Source of the DNA: Halorarius litoreus
GTDB taxonomy: Archaea; Halobacteriota; Halobacteria; Halobacteriales; Haloarculaceae
DNA length: 64,000 nt
NCBI RefSeq assembly: GCF_024362405.1
Contig: NZ_CP101454.1
Coordinates: 3,224,001-3,288,000, forward strand
Direction of reading: 5' to 3'
Position 1 is the stretch's first letter. Each line of letters starts with the position of its first letter. Below are positions 61,796 to 64,000 of the stretch, piece after piece. Below the pieces are notes generated by a model. The model was not told where the DNA came from. It worked only from the letters and a program-made list of their open reading frames with translations, and searched no databases. Position numbers and translations under genes: made by a program.

Positions 61796-63153
61796 TCCAC
61801 CCAGACGGTCTTTCGATTGACGAACTCCATGATGCCCGCATTCGAGAGTTCGCGGCCGTAGCCGGACTCCTTGACCCCGCCGAACGGGACGCGTGGGTCG
61901 GACTTCACCAGCTGATTCACGTACACGTTCCCGGTGTCGATCTGTCGAGCGAGGCGCTCGCCGCGCTCGCGGTCTTCGGTCCAGATGCTCGCACCCAGAC
62001 CGAACTCGGTGTCGTTCGCTTTCACGATCGCCGCGTCCTCGTCTGGGACCTCATAGACGGCGGCGACGGGCCCGAACGTCTCCTCGGCGTCGACAGGACA
62101 TCCCTCCGGGATGTCTGTGAGGATTGTCGGGGGATAGTACGCACCCTGCCGATCGAGGGGTTCACCACCCGTGACGACCCGTGCGCCCGCCTCGACGCTC
62201 GCCTCGACCTGTCCGTGGAGGTCTTCCAGGAGATCTTGACGGGCCTGGGGGCCGACGTCGGTCTCCTCGTCCATCGGATCGCCAACCGTGAGTGACGAGA
62301 CCGCTTCGGTGAACTTGTCGAGGAACGCCTGGTACACGTCTGTGTGAACGATGAATCGCTTGGCTGCGATACACGACTGCCCACCGTTCTGGTTGCGCGC
62401 CCGGGCACCGATCTCCGCAGCAGCCGAGATATCGGCGTCGTCGAGGACGATGAACGGGTCGCTTCCGCCGAGTTCCAGCACTGTCTTCTTGAGGTACTCG
62501 CCCGCTGTCGACGCGACAGCCCTCCCAGCCGGTCCACTTCCGGTCAGTGTCGCGGCCCGAACGCGGTCGTCCGCGAGGATCCTCTCAACGAGATCCGACG
62601 GGATCAACAGTGACTGGAAGACCCCCTCGGGGTAGCCAGCCTCGCGAAACACCTCCTCGATTGCCATCGAACAGCCGGGGACGTTGGAGGCGTGTTTCAG
62701 CAACCCGACGTTGCCCGCCGTCAGCGAGGGGGCGGCGAACCTGAACACCTGCCAGAACGGGAAGTTCCACGGCATTACTGCGAGGACCGGTCCCAGTGGT
62801 TCGTAGACGGTCTCGACCGCCGCTCCCGGTGGACTGGGGTGTCCCTCGGGTTCCAGATACGCGCTCGCGTGTTCCGCGTAGTAATCACAGCCCCACGCGC
62901 ACTTTTCGACCTCTGCGATAGCTTGCGAAATCGGTTTGCCCATTTCGCGAGTCATCGTTTCGGCGTACTTGCGCTTGTTCTCTCGCAGAACCTCACCGGC
63001 AGCCGCAAGCAGTTCTTCGCGTTCCCGAACCGGCCGGAGGCGCCAGTCTTCGAACGCTGCATTCGCCCGGTCGAGCGCTTCTTCGACCTCCGACAGGGTG
63101 TGGTCCGCGTACGATTCGACTCGCTCGCCAGTCGACGGGTCGACTACGTCCAT
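61792..63153 (-). CDS. NAD(P)-dependent succinate-semialdehyde dehydrogenase-like ALDH
   Basis: A 453-residue aldehyde dehydrogenase. The cofactor fold contains VLAVMPWNFPFWQVFRFAAP and TGSGPAGRAVASTAGEYLKK. Catalytic Glu227 is in VLELGGSDPF and Cys261 in NGGQSCIAAKRFIVH. VKSDPRVPFGGVKESGYGRE closes the domain. The pattern is that of SSADH (GabD1/Sad) rather than retinal- or betaine-type ALDH. It is the first gene of the operon with the ThDP enzyme, and would oxidise succinic semialdehyde to succinate. The start at 63153 (MDVVDPSTGERV) gives the expected length. Confidence 0.88.
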   Translation of the reverse strand: MDVVDPSTGERVESYADHTLSEVEEALDRANAAFEDWRLRPVREREELLAAAGEVLRENKRKYAETMTREMGKPISQAIAEVEKCAWGCDYYAEHASAYLEPEGHPSPPGAAVETVYEPLGPVLAVMPWNFPFWQVFRFAAPSLTAGNVGLLKHASNVPGCSMAIEEVFREAGYPEGVFQSLLIPSDLVERILADDRVRAATLTGSGPAGRAVASTAGEYLKKTVLELGGSDPFIVLDDADISAAAEIGARARNQNGGQSCIAAKRFIVHTDVYQAFLDKFTEAVSSLTVGDPMDEETDVGPQARQDLLEDLHGQVEASVEAGARVVTGGEPLDRQGAYYPPTILTDIPEGCPVDAEETFGPVAAVYEVPDEDAAIVKANDTEFGLGASIWTEDRERGERLARQIDTGNVYVNQLVKSDPRVPFGGVKESGYGRELSNAGIMEFVNRKTVWVE

Positions 63154-63326
63154 GTCCGTGTGAATTAGATGTGCAAGAGGTTAACTCACAGGGGTCCCGT
63201 CGGCGGCGCGGCGGAGATCGCACGCTGGCGACGGACTCGGTCGTGAACGCGACCGCCATCTGTTTCGCCGTTTCCAAGTCGCCGGGTCGAGGGTTGCGTG
63301 TACCACCGGGAGCAGTTGGGGTGAGG

Positions 63327-63545
63327 CTACAGAATGAACGTGACGATCGCGAGGATGACGAAGATGATGACGAGCCACTTTGCGATATCCATACTGAGTC
63401 CAGCGACACCCCGGGCACCGAGCACCGCTGCGACGACCGCGAGTATCAAGAAGAGGACTGCAAGCTCGAGGAAATTACCCCCGAACTGCAACGGCACCGC
63501 TTGCAATGAGGCGGCACTATCCAGCACTCCGTATGAGGCGATCAT
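63327..63545 (-). CDS. DUF1328-like small membrane protein (72 aa)
   Basis: A 72-residue protein from ATG 63545 (MIASYGVLDSAASLQAVPLQ). Two adjacent hydrophobic helices (FLELAVLFLILAVVAAVLGA and AKWLVIIFVILAIVTFIL) around a GVAGLSMD turn fit DUF1328, a small stress-associated membrane protein family. Upstream frame positions are Arg-rich and rejected. No operon partner. Confidence 0.8.
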   Translation of the reverse strand: MIASYGVLDSAASLQAVPLQFGGNFLELAVLFLILAVVAAVLGARGVAGLSMDIAKWLVIIFVILAIVTFIL

Positions 63546-63716
63546 AGCGCACCTACGTCTTCTGACCATTTCAACCCGCAACGTATTCACCCTCATCTTG
63601 TTTTTGAGTAATCGGGTGACTCCATAGGGTGGTAGTGATTCACTCGGTTAATCAAATACATTCTCGTTCGGAAATTCGGGGCTACTATTCTGTCGCCAGC
63701 CGTATTGGACTGTACT

Positions 63717-64000
63717 GTGTCTCGAGACGACTACGAAGCGGAACTGTCAGCCGGTCGGGAGGAGATTGCATCCATACTAAGCGGTGTGGCGGAGGGAATT
63801 CGCACAGGAGCAGTTCGGTTAGGCGATAGCCCGGATGCCGTGACTGTCGATACGCCAGACGAACTCACGCTGGAGATCGAACTCGAAACCGAAGACGACG
63901 AGATGAGTCTGGAACTGGAGCTGGAGTGGACCGTATCCAGTGAAGCGTCTCCTGTTTCGTCCCTCGACGTTACTCCCGAGAGTGAGGACGAGGAGGTCGC
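63717..64000 (+). CDS. Amphi-Trp domain protein, C-terminus beyond the window
   Basis: GTG 63717 opens VSRDDYEAELSAGREEIASI and continues LSGVAEGIRTGAVRLGDSPD, then an amphipathic acidic strand set (LTLEIELETEDDEMSLELEL EW). This is the amphi-Trp domain pattern of short haloarchaeal proteins. The frame runs off position 64000, so the tail is missing. An AT-rich stretch (gtgattcactcggttaatcaa) about 60-70 bases upstream may hold the promoter. Confidence 0.7.
   Translation, partial: MSRDDYEAELSAGREEIASILSGVAEGIRTGAVRLGDSPDAVTVDTPDELTLEIELETEDDEMSLELELEWTVSSEASPVSSLDVTPESEDEEV

Noticed and set aside
1..64000. CRISPR array or rRNA operon
   Set aside because: No regularly spaced repeats and no rRNA signatures were seen on either strand.

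Overview
The window is chromosomal DNA of an extremely halophilic archaeon (class Halobacteria). The evidence is the high G+C content with C/G-rich third positions, acidic proteins, twin-arginine lipoproteins with an LAGC-type lipobox, halocyanin, DpsA, an ADP-forming acetyl-CoA synthetase, Ser-type haloarchaeal beta-ketothiolase, many haloarchaea-only small proteins, and a tRNA-Trp gene whose intron is a C/D guide RNA. The genus cannot be fixed from the sequence alone.

Layout. 1-19.4 kb is mostly housekeeping: HerA-like ATPase (cut by the left edge), DinB polymerase with a PIP box, halocyanin, an FAD-linked oxidase, tRNA-Trp, a broken [2Fe-2S] ferredoxin gene, a 7TM histidine kinase, guaB, tRNA-Lys, a TrkA-N/DHH protein, ogt, an aminotransferase, a hairpin-rich intergenic segment that may be an RNA, and thioredoxin. 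19.6-30.1 kb holds a USP protein, an acd operon with a P-loop/DRTGG protein, a NiCoT-like transporter, YbaK, MazG, a frameshifted MaoC hydratase, dpsA and several haloarchaeal proteins. 30.1-32.5 kb is a PHA-precursor type operon (ketoreductase, Ser-type thiolase, OB-fold/zinc subunit).

32.7-40.9 kb is a coherent block: a reversibly-glycosylated-polypeptide-like protein, an Fe(III) ABC transporter (binding protein, fused permease, ATPase), a large membrane glycosyltransferase in the same operon, and a convergent dolichol-phosphate-type glycosyltransferase. The two ends and the transporter each have a TTAGG-N4-CCTAA inverted repeat at the start region; a fourth copy lies in front of a 49-residue gene near dpsA. 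This looks like one metal-responsive (DtxR/SirR/Idr-type) regulon joining iron uptake to glycan synthesis.

41.7-54.7 kb is AT-richer and accessory: an integrase with a DNA-binding-like partner, a GNAT enzyme, a decayed transposase, single-domain regulator-like proteins, several tiny zinc-ribbon proteins, AI-2E and CNNM/CorC-type membrane proteins, and a damaged amino-acid permease/UspA pair. 54.7-64 kb holds a K+ channel with TrkA domains, an orphan IS200/IS605-type right end, a PiT phosphate transporter, an aconitase gene with three lesions, and a two-gene operon of an acetolactate-synthase-like TPP enzyme plus succinate-semialdehyde dehydrogenase. That pair matches the architecture of the 2-oxoglutarate decarboxylase/SSADH bypass of the TCA cycle known in cyanobacteria and is the most interesting metabolic candidate here.

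Six genes carry frameshifts and/or stop codons explicable as C-to-T changes. Some may be assembly errors and some true decay, so read evidence is needed before calling any of them dead.
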